From Candidatus Pacearchaeota archaeon (GTDB taxonomy: Archaea > Nanobdellota > Nanobdellia > Pacearchaeales > GW2011-AR1): 42,668 nucleotides of DNA. The notes under the pieces were generated by a model. The model was not told the origin of the DNA. It did no database searches and saw only the letters and a list, made by a program, of their open reading frames with translations. The stretch is taken from contig JACOYL010000013.1 of the NCBI GenBank assembly GCA_016181895.1, positions 1 through 42,668 of the forward strand, read 5' to 3'. A program made the translations under genes and the position numbers. Positions 23,745 through 32,706 of the stretch are shown piece by piece (the stretch's first letter is position 1; each line of letters starts with the position of its first letter).

Positions 23745-25910
23745 ATGCCAAACGAAAGAGCCAATGTCGATGATATTTTGAGAAAATATGGAAGCAAAAT
23801 TGAAAGCCAAGTGAAGACAGACGTTCCAAAAGGCAACGGGTTCAGCAGGGAATACATCACATTCAAGCAGGAAATGGTTCCTGAAATCACGAGATATGAG
23901 AAACTCTGCAAAAGCCTGGGAAACATTTTGAAACTGAACGTTTCGAAAAAAGACGAGGCGAAAATAAGGAGAAGCATTGAAACCGCGCATCTCGACATAG
24001 AACCGAGCCAGGCGTTGACGCTCAGTGTCATGGCTTTCCTCGGAATTTTTTTTCTCGGACTTTTGATTTCGTTCGCGGTTGTTCTAATCAATGGGACGAT
24101 CCAAGCCTTTCCGTTTTTGTTTTTCTTTCTCACTTTGATTCTTTCCTTGTTTTTGTTTTATTTTTTCAACGGATATCCTCAAAGGCTTGCAAATCAATGG
24201 AGACTTAAAGCTTCGAGCCAGATGGTTCCGGCAATCCTTTACATTGTCGTTTACATGAGGCACACGCCGAATCTGGAGAAAGCGATTGCATTTGCGTCGC
24301 AGCATTTGCAATATCCCTTGGCTTTGGATTTCAAGAAAGTTTTTTACGACGTTGAAATCGGCAGGTTTTCTACGATAAAGGAAAGCCTTGACAATTATCT
24401 CGAGAACTGGAGAACAGAGAACACGGAATTCATAGAGTCTTTTCACTTGATTGAATCCAGCTTGTTTGAGCCTGATAATAACAGGAGGATTCTGCTTTTG
24501 GAGAAATCGCTTCAGGTAATCCTCGACGGAGTTTACGACAAAATGCTTCGTTTCACGCACGACGTGAGAAGCCCCTTGACAAACGTTTACATGCTCGGCG
24601 TTGTTCTTCCAACATTGGGCTTGGCTTTGCTTCCATTGGCTTCCGCGATGGTAGGAGATTTCCTGAAATGGTATCACGTAATAATTTTGTTCAACATGAT
24701 AATTCCGTTTTTTGTTTTTTATCTCACTGACAAGATTCTTTATCAACGTCCGGGAGGATACGGGGAATCAGAACTGCTTGAACGGAACCCGCTTTATCCA
24801 AAATACAGGAGCAACGAGCCGTTTTTCACTTCCTTCCTGATTATATTGCCTTTTTTATTAATCGGAATTCTGCCCCTGATTTTTCTGTATACCTCCATTC
24901 CCGAACTTTTTGGATTGGAAAAAGATTATACTTTTGCACAACTGGGGCTTGGCTTTTTTGGAAAAGAAGGATTTTTCGGATTTCTTGATTCCAACGGAAG
25001 AATAACAGGGCCTTTCGGCGTCGGGGCTTTGATTTTAAGCATGTTCATTCCTCTCGGGGTTGCAATGTTTTTTTCGCTTGCATATCAGAAAAAAACAAAA
25101 GATTTGATTTTGGAAAGGGAAAACACAAAACAACTTGAAAAAGAATTCAACAACTCTTTGTTTCAGCTGGGAAACAGAATCGGCAACGGAATCCCTCCTG
25201 AAATTGCATTCGGCAGGGTTGCGGAATCGACAAAAGGATTGAGAACAGAGGATTTTTTCAGGAAAGTAAATTACAACATTCGCCAAGGAGGAATGAGCGT
25301 CGAGAAAGCCATATTTGATTCCAGAAGAGGCGCGTTAAATTATTATCCTTCCGAATTGATATCCACTAGCATGCGCGTTCTTGTGGAAGCGTCGAAAAAA
25401 GGACTGAACATTGCGGCCCTTAGTTTAATCAGCATTTCGGAATACGTGAAGAACATAAACAAGATAACAGAAAGATTGAGAGACATGCTTGCCGAAATAA
25501 TTTCCGACATGAAGAGCAACATGACTTTTTTGGCTCCGTTGCTGTCGGGAATCGTCGTCGGCCTGGCTGCGATGATAACTTCGATTTTAAACCGATTGAA
25601 TGTAGCGAATCTCTCAGAGACAACGGGAGCTGTTGGCATCGGAAATTTCGGAACCATCCTTTCCATTTTCGACATAACAAAAATGATTCCCCCTTACTAT
25701 TTGCAGATTGCAATCGGCATTTACATAATACAAATCACCTTTATTTTGACAAGGGCATTGGTTGTGATTGATTCCGGCGAGGACAAACTGCAAAGAACAA
25801 ATCTTACGGCAAAGAATCTGATGAAGGGGATGACATTGTATTTTGCAACGGCTTTAATTTCAACGCTTTTGCTTTTCGCGCTTTCGGCGATTGTGATTGG
25901 GAATTTTTGA
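23745..25910 (+). CDS. pilus platform membrane protein with two T2SSF domains (ArlJ/TadC-like)
   Basis: 721 residues from the ATG at 23745. The soluble N-terminus (about 85 residues) is followed by two copies of the type II secretion F fold separated by membrane helices. The first soluble domain follows the helix pair near 90-150 and contains SSQMVPAILYIVVYMRHTPN; the second contains FNNSLFQLGNRIGNGIPPEI. The membrane helix at the end is FATALISTLLLFALSAIVIG. It forms the inner-membrane base that the ATPase turns or pushes. The domain order matches archaeal filament platform proteins. Confidence 0.88.
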   Translation: MPNERANVDDILRKYGSKIESQVKTDVPKGNGFSREYITFKQEMVPEITRYEKLCKSLGNILKLNVSKKDEAKIRRSIETAHLDIEPSQALTLSVMAFLGIFFLGLLISFAVVLINGTIQAFPFLFFFLTLILSLFLFYFFNGYPQRLANQWRLKASSQMVPAILYIVVYMRHTPNLEKAIAFASQHLQYPLALDFKKVFYDVEIGRFSTIKESLDNYLENWRTENTEFIESFHLIESSLFEPDNNRRILLLEKSLQVILDGVYDKMLRFTHDVRSPLTNVYMLGVVLPTLGLALLPLASAMVGDFLKWYHVIILFNMIIPFFVFYLTDKILYQRPGGYGESELLERNPLYPKYRSNEPFFTSFLIILPFLLIGILPLIFLYTSIPELFGLEKDYTFAQLGLGFFGKEGFFGFLDSNGRITGPFGVGALILSMFIPLGVAMFFSLAYQKKTKDLILERENTKQLEKEFNNSLFQLGNRIGNGIPPEIAFGRVAESTKGLRTEDFFRKVNYNIRQGGMSVEKAIFDSRRGALNYYPSELISTSMRVLVEASKKGLNIAALSLISISEYVKNINKITERLRDMLAEIISDMKSNMTFLAPLLSGIVVGLAAMITSILNRLNVANLSETTGAVGIGNFGTILSIFDITKMIPPYYLQIAIGIYIIQITFILTRALVVIDSGEDKLQRTNLTAKNLMKGMTLYFATALISTLLLFALSAIVIGNF

Positions 25911-25962
25911 TTGAAAAAGGTTTAAGATGCATTTAATATAGATATTAAAAAATATAATAATT

Positions 25963-25970
25963 CTTATAAA
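25963..25970 (+). promoter_or_regulatory. TATA box deciding the start of the SDH-type protease gene
   Basis: CTTATAAA begins 29 nt before the ATG at 25992, so that ATG is preferred over the one at 25977, which would sit inside the promoter. Confidence 0.6.
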
Positions 25971-25991
25971 CAATCTATGGGACTAAATTTA

Positions 25992-26918
25992 ATGGAACAA
26001 TCAGAAATATCTTTTGATTTAAAGAGTATTCTCAAGAAAAATAAAAATTATTTTCTTATTATGAATTATCCTGAAAATTCTGAAAATGAAGATGAAATAA
26101 GTATAGTAGAAGAGGATATCTTTAGACTTAAAGAAGAATTGAAAAAAATTAAAGAAAAAGACAAAATAAATATAATTTTAATATTAAATTCTAATGGGGG
26201 AAATCCATATACTACTTATAAAATAGTAAATATTCTCCACAAAAAATGTGATTATTTAATCGTTTTAATTCCTCATTTTGCTAAAAGTGCAGCAACTCTA
26301 CTAAGTTTAGGAGCAAATTCTATCATTATGGATGAGCAATCTGAATTAGGTCCATTAGATTTACCATTTAGAGAACATCCAATTAAAGGTGGAATAAAAC
26401 CCTTATCTGCTTTAGATGGGATAAAACCACTCTCTTACTTATTTGATTCAATAACAACTATAGCTATTGATGATTTAGGATTAAAAATAAGACAAGATAC
26501 TGGATTAAGTATTAAGGAATGTATTGAAATTGCCTTAAAATTTTCAAGTGATTACCTTCAACCAATTACATCTCAATTAGACCCTTGGATTTTAAATATG
26601 TGTCAAAGGTCCCTACAAATAGCAAAAATATATGGAACTAATTTATTAAAAAATTATATGTTTTATGATGATCCTCTTAAATCTAAAAAGGCAGATGATA
26701 TTGCACATAATTTAGTTTATGGATTTCCTACACATTCCTTTGCAATTACTATCGACCAAGCACAAAAATTAGGGTTAAATGTTGTAAATTCTATAGAATA
26801 TGATAAATGGGATTTAATTTCTGATTTTTATAACAAAATTTTAAGAAGACAAAAAACAAAATACATAAAGATTATGAATTTAAACGAAATTGAAGATTTG
26901 TGTAAAAAGATTGATTAG
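25992..26918 (+). CDS. SDH/ClpP-fold serine protease-like protein
   Basis: 308 residues from the ATG at 25992. It matches the serine dehydrogenase proteinase group (ClpP/crotonase fold): IILILNSNGGNPYTTYKIVN forms the GG oxyanion region (G69-G70), the nucleophile is S99 in PHFAKSAATLLSLGAN, and IIMDEQSELGPLD follows as in the family. No signal peptide or membrane helix. It interrupts the pilus locus, is much richer in A/T than its neighbours (ATA, AAT and TTA codons dominate) and is probably acquired. An opposite-strand microprotein overlaps its stop. Its substrate is unknown. Confidence 0.8.
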   Translation: MEQSEISFDLKSILKKNKNYFLIMNYPENSENEDEISIVEEDIFRLKEELKKIKEKDKINIILILNSNGGNPYTTYKIVNILHKKCDYLIVLIPHFAKSAATLLSLGANSIIMDEQSELGPLDLPFREHPIKGGIKPLSALDGIKPLSYLFDSITTIAIDDLGLKIRQDTGLSIKECIEIALKFSSDYLQPITSQLDPWILNMCQRSLQIAKIYGTNLLKNYMFYDDPLKSKKADDIAHNLVYGFPTHSFAITIDQAQKLGLNVVNSIEYDKWDLISDFYNKILRRQKTKYIKIMNLNEIEDLCKKID

Positions 26919-27055
26919 AGCATTAGTAATTTCTTCAATCTTCTCTTTTCTCTTTCTTCTATTTCTTTAGCGATTTTACTTATTAATTTTAAGTTTTTAT
27001 CTATTATAATCTCATTTTGATTATTTTTTTTAGAAACATCCCTGTCCTTTTTCAT
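26915..27055 (-). CDS. 46-residue charged microprotein
   Basis: ATG at 27055, TAA at 26915-26917. It is helical and basic (starts MKKDRDVSKKNNQNEIIIDK, ends KRRLKKLLML). TTTATAAA lies exactly 29 nt before the ATG, which supports expression. It converges on the SDH-type protease gene with a 4-bp stop overlap and shares its AT-rich composition, so the two probably arrived together. Confidence 0.6.
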   Translation of the reverse strand: MKKDRDVSKKNNQNEIIIDKNLKLISKIAKEIEEREKRRLKKLLML

Positions 27056-27076
27056 AACTAAAATATTTAATTAAAC

Positions 27077-27084
27077 TTTATAAA
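27077..27084 (-). promoter_or_regulatory. TATA box of the microprotein gene at 27055
   Basis: On the minus strand TTTATAAA begins 29 nt before the ATG. The divergent spacer also drives the pilin operon to the right. Confidence 0.6.
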
Positions 27085-27140
27085 TATATATGAATTTTTC
27101 TACTGAAAACATTTATTAATATATTCTGAGTAAATATTTT

Positions 27141-27296
27141 ATGCAGAACAAAAGAGGCATAATCTCGGATTATCTTCCTTGGTTGATTATCGGAATAGTT
27201 GTTCTTGTGATAATCCTTCTGGCGATTTTCATTTTGAGAGAAAAAGGGATTTCATTGATAGACAAAATTAAAAATCTGTTTAAATTCGGCAACTAA
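27141..27296 (+). CDS. class III prepilin-like microprotein
   Basis: 51 residues: MQNKRG then IISDYLPWLIIGIVVLVIIL. The basic leader ending in RG, followed directly by a hydrophobic helix, is the site cut by archaeal prepilin peptidase (PibD type). A short basic tail follows. It could be the major or a minor subunit. First gene of the pilin operon; the next ATG is one base after its stop. Confidence 0.75.
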   Translation: MQNKRGIISDYLPWLIIGIVVLVIILLAIFILREKGISLIDKIKNLFKFGN

Positions 27297-27297
27297 T

Positions 27298-27426
27298 ATG
27301 GAACTCACGATAGGGCAACTTATAAAAATCGTGCTTGGCGTTATTGTTATAGTGGCTGTGGTTTTCGGGCTTGTGAAATTCGGCGGTTCATTGGTTGATT
27401 TCATAAAAAACGTCGTGCCGGGATGA
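27298..27426 (+). CDS. 42-residue single-TM microprotein in the pilin operon
   Basis: MELTIGQLIKIVLGVIVIVA and a second hydrophobic stretch (VVFGLVKFGGSLVDFIKNVV). There is no basic-Gly leader, so it is not a standard prepilin. It overlaps the next gene by ATGA, so translation is coupled. It may assist pilin insertion or form part of the filament base. Confidence 0.65.
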   Translation: MELTIGQLIKIVLGVIVIVAVVFGLVKFGGSLVDFIKNVVPG

Positions 27427-28130
27427 AGAATAAAATGAGAAAAAAGAATAAAAGGGGATTTTTGCTCGCGGAAGAAACGCTGAAAATCGTGGTCGCGTTG
27501 ATTGCAATAACATTTCTAATTTATTTTTTGACTTCCCTTTATTTTGCGAGAATAAACGAGATTGAATATGAAAAAGCAAAAACAACTTTGATAGATTCCG
27601 ATGAAAGCTTGAAGGCGACGATTGAAAATCTTAACGAAGGGGAAATCAGAGAGTATCTGATAAACGATCCTGATGATTGGAATATTGTTTCATTTACAGT
27701 AAATACAAAGCCGAATTTATGCCCGGGAAATTCGTGTTTGTGCCTATGCAAGGATTCAAGCAAAAAAATCGAACTGCAATCAAAGAAATGCGACAAGGAA
27801 AACGAGGGAATCTGCATATCTGCAAATATTGACAGAGACGTGAAGATAAAAATACAGAAAGACATAACGAAAATTTCAATACAGAAAACAGGCAACGAGA
27901 TTTCAATAAGCGAAATTGGAATTGCTCCAGAAACAAATGTCAAGACTTCTTTTATCGGCAACGAAGACAATGAAGTTTATGTTTCCGAGGAAACAGGAAA
28001 AGTTGAAGAGGAAGGGGTTTTTGTGGCAACATTAAATGCTATTGAACAGGGTTATTATTGGCTCAGAGACAAACTCGACGGCGGAAAGGCAAACGTCGGA
28101 GAAGGAGGAACAGCAGGAATAAAAGGATGA
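27423..28130 (+). CDS. class III prepilin-like protein, Cys-rich
   Basis: 235 residues. The leader MKNKMRKKNKRG precedes FLLAEETLKIVVALIAITFL with Glu at +5 after the predicted cut, the position used in type IV pilins to pair with the next subunit. The exported part has a Cys cluster (LCPGNSCLCLCKDSSKK, SKKCDKENEGICIS) and ends in a Gly-rich tail. Likely a minor pilin or tip subunit. Confidence 0.75.
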   Translation: MKNKMRKKNKRGFLLAEETLKIVVALIAITFLIYFLTSLYFARINEIEYEKAKTTLIDSDESLKATIENLNEGEIREYLINDPDDWNIVSFTVNTKPNLCPGNSCLCLCKDSSKKIELQSKKCDKENEGICISANIDRDVKIKIQKDITKISIQKTGNEISISEIGIAPETNVKTSFIGNEDNEVYVSEETGKVEEEGVFVATLNAIEQGYYWLRDKLDGGKANVGEGGTAGIKG

Positions 28131-28310
28131 AGTTCTATTCATTCACTAATCTGCAAAATTTATTCTTCCCACCCAAGAGAGCCGATATTAATCTATAAAC
28201 GATTTTTATCAATTTCATAGAGTATACGTTAATTTTTTCAAATTTTTAATCCATAAATAAAAGGGGTGATAAAATTTCCACACTTTTATCATGAATTTTT
28301 TATTGAGATA
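28131..28310 (+). repeat. intergenic repeat unit
   Basis: TTCCCACCCAAGAGAGCCGA, then TATTAATC, TTTTTATCAATTTCAT and GTTAATTTTTTC. One degenerate unit in + orientation; nothing else seen. Confidence 0.6.
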
Positions 28311-28341
28311 AATTTATAACTTTTAAAATTCTTGATGAAAA

Positions 28342-28443
28342 ATGACTCACGATGAATTGATTAAATTCCTGATTTGGATTGTGTTTTTTCTGATTGTTTT
28401 ATCCGGTTTGTACTTCATGCTGAGGAAAATAGGTGTTTTATAA
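28342..28443 (+). CDS. 33-residue single-TM microprotein in the pilin operon
   Basis: Starts MTHDELIKFLIWIVFFLIVL and ends FMLRKIGVL. One hydrophobic helix, no basic-Gly leader. It stops five bases before the next pilin ATG, so it is probably cotranscribed. It resembles the microprotein at 27298 in design. Confidence 0.55.
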   Translation: MTHDELIKFLIWIVFFLIVLSGLYFMLRKIGVL

Positions 28444-28448
28444 AAAAG

Positions 28449-29408
28449 ATGAACAAAGAAAATAAAAGAGGTGAATTGACGACGCAGCAGATAGTTGCAA
28501 TCACGATTTTGATAGTGAGCTTCATCGTGATTTTGTTTTTGCTTTTCCGGTTGAATTTGGGAGAGGAAACAACCAAGGAACTTTGCAGGAATTCTGTTTT
28601 GCTGAAAAGCAAATCCATCTTTCCGGAAGAAGCAATCCAATTGAAATGCTACAGGAATTATAAATGCGTAACCTTTGACGGAAGTTGCGAGGGCTTGAAC
28701 AATCCAGAGGTTGCAAAAGTTGAAAACCAAGAGGAGATTTACAATGAAATCGCGGAAGAAATGACAGACTGTTGGTATGTGTTCGGCGAGGGAAAAGTCG
28801 ATTACATTGGAAACTCGATTACGGAATTGACGAGAAACAACTATTGCTCTATTTGTTCCCAAATTTCATTTGATAACAGCTTGACGGAAATTGAAGGAAT
28901 TGACGGTTCAATCAGTAAGGACGGGCTTTATCAATATCTTCAGAATAATAAAATTCAAGGACAGGATTTCACTTATTTGGAATACCTTCTTGGAACAAAT
29001 GATTTGGAAAAAATAAAAGCAGATTATGCATCGCAAGCAAAAACAAGCAGCATTTCTTTCGGAGAAATTCCGATAGGAAAGCAGTCATTTGTCGTCATGG
29101 GAATAACAAGCAATTTGGAGGCTTACAAATGGATAGGGGCCGGTGCAGTAGCAGGTACAGTAGCGGGTGCTATTATTGGAACATTTACTCCTGTTGGATG
29201 GATTGCTGGAGCAGTTATTCTTGGTGTTGCAACCGCTACAGCCGCCGGAGGAGCGACAGAAATAGACGCATTGACAGGAATTGAAATCGGCGGAATAACT
29301 GTCAAGGGGATCGGAATTGACAATCAATTTCTCTCGCCGACTTTGATTGAAGCCGAATCTGAAAAATTCAAGGCGTTGAACTGCGAGGAAATCCTGACGT
29401 TTAGTTAG
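28449..29408 (+). CDS. class III prepilin-like protein with a second hydrophobic domain
   Basis: 319 residues from the ATG at 28449. The leader MNKENKRG precedes ELTTQQIVAITILIVSFIVI. The exported part has Cys pairs (LKCYRNYKCVTFDGSCEG, NNYCSICSQ) and, at about 230-275, a Gly/Ala-rich hydrophobic hairpin (GAGAVAGTVAGAIIGTF, WIAGAVILGVATATAAGGA) like those in membrane-active or glycine-zipper proteins. It may be a pilin that also inserts into a membrane. Confidence 0.7.
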   Translation: MNKENKRGELTTQQIVAITILIVSFIVILFLLFRLNLGEETTKELCRNSVLLKSKSIFPEEAIQLKCYRNYKCVTFDGSCEGLNNPEVAKVENQEEIYNEIAEEMTDCWYVFGEGKVDYIGNSITELTRNNYCSICSQISFDNSLTEIEGIDGSISKDGLYQYLQNNKIQGQDFTYLEYLLGTNDLEKIKADYASQAKTSSISFGEIPIGKQSFVVMGITSNLEAYKWIGAGAVAGTVAGAIIGTFTPVGWIAGAVILGVATATAAGGATEIDALTGIEIGGITVKGIGIDNQFLSPTLIEAESEKFKALNCEEILTFS

Positions 29409-29442
29409 ATAATTTTATTAACATCTTCTTCTATTTTCAATT

Positions 29443-29832
29443 ATGAAAAAAAGAGGAAATATTTTAACAGAAAACATTGTTTTTATCTTATTGACTTTGA
29501 TATTTTTCGCAATAATAATAACTTTTATTTTTTCCCGTTCAGGAGGTTCTGCAATCTTGGAAGAGGAACTCGCGAAGCAAACGGCATTGCTAATTGATTC
29601 CGCAAAGCCGGGAATGATAATAAAAATAAATGTCGAGGATGCTTTGGAAAAAGCCAAGGCGGAAAAGTACAGCCAAAATATAATCACAATTCAGGGAAAT
29701 ACAGTGACTGCAAAATTACGGGAGAAAGGAGGATATTCGTATTCTTTTTTCAATGAATTTCAAACCCCTCCCTCCATCTTTCCAGACACCTCTTCGGATG
29801 AAATTAAAGATTACGTGATTTTTGTAGATTAA
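29443..29832 (+). CDS. class III prepilin-like protein
   Basis: 129 residues: leader MKKRG, then NILTENIVFILLTLIFFAII with Glu at +5. The soluble part is short (about 95 residues). The next gene starts one base after its stop. Minor pilin likely. Confidence 0.75.
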   Translation: MKKRGNILTENIVFILLTLIFFAIIITFIFSRSGGSAILEEELAKQTALLIDSAKPGMIIKINVEDALEKAKAEKYSQNIITIQGNTVTAKLREKGGYSYSFFNEFQTPPSIFPDTSSDEIKDYVIFVD

Positions 29833-29833
29833 A

Positions 29834-30940
29834 ATGCCCTTGCTAAAAGATAAAATCGGCGCCGATAAAATTTTGTCAATTTACTGGTTTGCCATTTTGT
29901 TCATAATTTCAATCGGAATTTTCTCAATGGTTTATGTTTTTTACAAGACTCCTTTTGACGTTCGGGGAATGGAATCCGGGATTTTAACATCGAAGATTGC
30001 AGAATGCGTTTCGCAGCAGGGAAAATTGGATTCAAAATGGCTGCAGGATTTGGAGGATAAAAATTCAAATTCTTTGTCAGATATTATCAATTATGCCAAC
30101 CAAAACCAAGTCAACGGAAAAACCTGTTATTGCGGAGATGATTGCAACGATTATGCAAAATACATTTCAAGTTCTGCATCAAACAATGAAATTAAGGACC
30201 CGCTTTTTTTATTTTCTTTAATCATGCAGGAAAGCCAGTGCAGGAAAATAGAATGCTCCGACAGTTCGTGCGGTTTAACACAAATAAATTTGAAAAAACA
30301 TTGCGGAACAAAAGGGCTGCCCTCTGATTTGGAAGAATGTAAAGATGTTTTGATAAATGATATTGAGAAGAGCATTGAAGTCGGCTCCGAAATTTTGAAA
30401 GAAAGTTATGACACTTACAATGATGGAAAAACATTTTCCGATGCATGCACCAGTGAATACAAAACAAAAACTTATTTTGGGTGGGATGCCGCTTTAAGGG
30501 GATACAATGGATGGGGTTGCGATCAAAAATATCCACAACAAGACAAATATGTAGATGATGTTAACGGGGTTTACAATTCATTAAAGAATCTTTTTGGCGC
30601 CGAAACAAGCGAGAAATCTGAAATTGTTGAAGAATGCAACCTGAACTTCAACTCTGAATTTGAAGACGAGCAATTTTACATTCAGGTTGATTTCTACAAT
30701 CTTGCGGCATTTGAAACCCAAAACATTGAGGGAAGGAGCGTTATTTTATCGGAACCAAGCGCAACAATTTTCGACGGAAATCAGAATTTGAAGGCGGATT
30801 GCGAAATCCAGAAAGAAAAAGATTTTGAAAAACAATCAAAATGCTCGGAGGGAAGGTTTTATTCTGTTGATGAAAATAATCTTCCCTATGTTGTAAGAAT
30901 ATTAACTGCCGTGAGAAAAACCGAAAAAAATGTCATATAA
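29834..30940 (+). CDS. membrane-anchored lysozyme-like (SLT) protein within the pilin operon
   Basis: 368 residues. An N-terminal membrane helix (about 15-37, SIYWFAILFIISIGIFSMVY) is followed by a lysozyme-like transglycosylase domain at about 118-255: catalytic-type E133 in FSLIMQESQCRK, CGLTQINLKKHCG (146-158), GSEILKES and the closing DAALRGYNGWGC. Several Cys could form disulfides outside the cell. A C-terminal domain of about 110 residues (FYIQVDFYNLAAFETQ) is unknown. It is tightly packed between pilin genes (1-bp gap, 11-bp overlap), so it must work with the filament. Confidence 0.8.
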   Translation: MPLLKDKIGADKILSIYWFAILFIISIGIFSMVYVFYKTPFDVRGMESGILTSKIAECVSQQGKLDSKWLQDLEDKNSNSLSDIINYANQNQVNGKTCYCGDDCNDYAKYISSSASNNEIKDPLFLFSLIMQESQCRKIECSDSSCGLTQINLKKHCGTKGLPSDLEECKDVLINDIEKSIEVGSEILKESYDTYNDGKTFSDACTSEYKTKTYFGWDAALRGYNGWGCDQKYPQQDKYVDDVNGVYNSLKNLFGAETSEKSEIVEECNLNFNSEFEDEQFYIQVDFYNLAAFETQNIEGRSVILSEPSATIFDGNQNLKADCEIQKEKDFEKQSKCSEGRFYSVDENNLPYVVRILTAVRKTEKNVI

Positions 30941-31412
30941 AAACAGCAAAAAAGGACAAGTCGCGGAGACAACGACATGGATAGTCGCGACAGTGATAAT
31001 CATCGTGATTCTTACGATTTCCGTCTATGCCGCTTCAATTTTATCAGAGGTTGTGAAAACAATCGACACGGCGGATTCTGTTTCTTTTTTGAAAGAGCAA
31101 CGGACAAATATTTTCCTGAAGGAATCGCTTTTTGCATTCGCATTGACGAAAAGCAAAGACGGAAAAAACATTTACAGCCAGGTTGAAAATGAAAACAAGC
31201 TGAATGATTTTGCATCCGGCTTTGCAATAGAGATTTTTAAGAGGGTCCACAATTCTCCAGATGTAATTTCTATTTTTCTGAGATACAATGAGCAAAATTA
31301 CAATGTTGTTTCATACGGGTTTTTTGAAGAAAAATTCAAGGTTGTGGAAAAAATTAAAATCAACAAGGATTCGGCACTGGAACTTGTGTTGCATTTAGAA
31401 ACAGGCAAATAA
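30930..31412 (+). CDS. class III prepilin-like protein
   Basis: 160 residues: leader MSYKNSKKG, then QVAETTTWIVATVIIIVILT with Glu at +4. The soluble part has no Cys. It overlaps the SLT gene by 11 bases; the next pilin follows after one base. Confidence 0.72.
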   Translation: MSYKNSKKGQVAETTTWIVATVIIIVILTISVYAASILSEVVKTIDTADSVSFLKEQRTNIFLKESLFAFALTKSKDGKNIYSQVENENKLNDFASGFAIEIFKRVHNSPDVISIFLRYNEQNYNVVSYGFFEEKFKVVEKIKINKDSALELVLHLETGK

Positions 31413-31413
31413 A

Positions 31414-31815
31414 ATGAAAAATAAAAATATAATGAAAGACAAGAAAGGAGACATTTCAATCACACTGCTTGTATTGGGTGTTTTTGCAGTCTGCAGCCTG
31501 GCTTTGTTCAGCTTTTATATTTCCGGAATAAACGGGAAAGAAACCGCAATAAGAGTCGGAATTGTTGAAAAAATAAAATCGCTTGAGGGAGAAATAAGAT
31601 TTTATCAAAGTCCGGAGATAAACAAAAACCCGATGGAAATAATGGAATTGTTTGACAAGGGAATCACAGAGGGAAATTTGATTTTCATCGGAGTAAAAGA
31701 CGGCGACAAGTATATAATTACAGGAACCTATTTTGAATATGACCTTGAATTGTTCGGCTTTGGAATCGGCGAAAAGAAAACAATATTCTCGGTTGAGTAC
31801 AGTTTTGTTCCGTAA
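31414..31815 (+). CDS. class III prepilin-like protein
   Basis: 133 residues: leader MKNKNIMKDKKG, then DISITLLVLGVFAVCSLALF. The soluble domain is small and beta-rich (IRFYQSPEINKNPMEI, YIITGTYFEYDLELFGFG). Last gene of the tightly packed pilin run; a triple repeat array follows. Confidence 0.7.
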   Translation: MKNKNIMKDKKGDISITLLVLGVFAVCSLALFSFYISGINGKETAIRVGIVEKIKSLEGEIRFYQSPEINKNPMEIMELFDKGITEGNLIFIGVKDGDKYIITGTYFEYDLELFGFGIGEKKTIFSVEYSFVP

Positions 31816-32240
31816 CAATTCGTAAATCGCGTTCCCACCCGCCCACCCAAGGGAACAGATTTTAATGATGAATCTAATGATGAATCAAATTTTTATAAAC
31901 TTTAAAAGTAGGATTGTATGTTAACATAATTCAAATAAATTTCTCTCGCAAAGTCGCCCGCCCTCCCTAAGAACAAAGGTTAATAATTAAGAAAATCTCA
32001 TCAACTATTTTAAATTCAGGGTTGGACATTAATCTTTTTTAAATTTGTCTCGCAATCTTATCAACCCACCCAAGGAAACCACTGTTAATAGTAAAACCGA
32101 CTTTAATCAAATTAATCAACACGCCGTCACCAACTTTTATGAGTAAGTTTTTACATTAATCTTTTTCATCTAAAACTGCTGCATTATGAAAATACTTTAA
32201 CTGATTTTTCCAACAAGGAATTATAAGAAACATTTTTAAA
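31816..32240 (+). repeat. array of three repeat units with about 110-bp period
   Basis: The C-rich boxes start at about 31834, 31948 and 32060, followed by TTTTAATGATGAATC, GGTTAATAATTAAG and TGTTAATAGTAAAACCG respectively, and end in ACATTAATCTTTTTTAAATT and TTTTTACATTAATCTTTTTC. The junction TCTCGCAAAGTCGCCCGCCC shows how one unit leads into the next. This is the clearest view of the unit. No gene seen. Confidence 0.8.
31834..31848 (-). other. G-quadruplex motif in repeat unit
   Basis: The + strand reads CCCACCCGCCCACCC, bracketed by the inverted repeat GTTCCC/GGGAAC (31831-31836 and 31851-31856). The minus strand is GGGTGGGCGGGTGGG. Confidence 0.75.
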
Positions 32241-32261
32241 CAAAAATGCATTTAAGAAAAG

Positions 32262-32705
32262 ATGAATAACAAAAAGGGGCAGGGATTGAGTGTCAATGCG
32301 ATAATCCTCATAGTTTTGGGAATTGTCGTGCTTGTGCTTTTGGTTCTGGGCTTCACGATAGGATGGAGCAGAATTCTTCCCTTTATTTCAACAGACAATG
32401 CGGACACGATTGCCACCGCCTGCAGCATCGCGTGTTCCACAAACAGCCAGTTTGATTTTTGCAGCGTCGAGAGGGAATTGAAGGCGGGAGACAATGATTT
32501 GAAAGACGTGACATGCAACTATCTTGCGGAGAAAAGGCCGGAATTCGGAACAGATTCATGTTCAACTGTTTCATGCGACAATGTTGTCATCGTCGACGTT
32601 GTTGCTCAGGAATTGCTCCAAAATCAGTGCACGGGAAACGAGAACAAGATTATTCAGGCTCTTATAGGAGACACATTAGTTTCACTTGATTGTTCTTCAA
32701 GTTAA
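32262..32705 (+). CDS. class III prepilin-like protein, Cys-rich
   Basis: 147 residues: leader MNNKKG, then QGLSVNAIILIVLGIVVLVL. The soluble part has about ten Cys (ATACSIACSTNSQFDFCSV, DVTCNYLAEK, SCSTVSCDN), suggesting disulfide bracing outside the cell. It has its own promoter (TTTTTAAA at -29), so it may be a major or separately tuned pilin. A basic microprotein gene follows after one base. Confidence 0.78.
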   Translation: MNNKKGQGLSVNAIILIVLGIVVLVLLVLGFTIGWSRILPFISTDNADTIATACSIACSTNSQFDFCSVERELKAGDNDLKDVTCNYLAEKRPEFGTDSCSTVSCDNVVIVDVVAQELLQNQCTGNENKIIQALIGDTLVSLDCSSS

Positions 32706-32706
32706 A

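Noticed and set aside
31858-31890. C/D box sRNA (two ATGATGA boxes)
   Set aside because: No matching CTGA D box at proper distance; the boxes are variants of the repeat core GTTAATGATAAA.
31816-32240. CRISPR array
   Set aside because: The three units are degenerate and their whole length is related; there are no identical short repeats with unique spacers and no cas genes.
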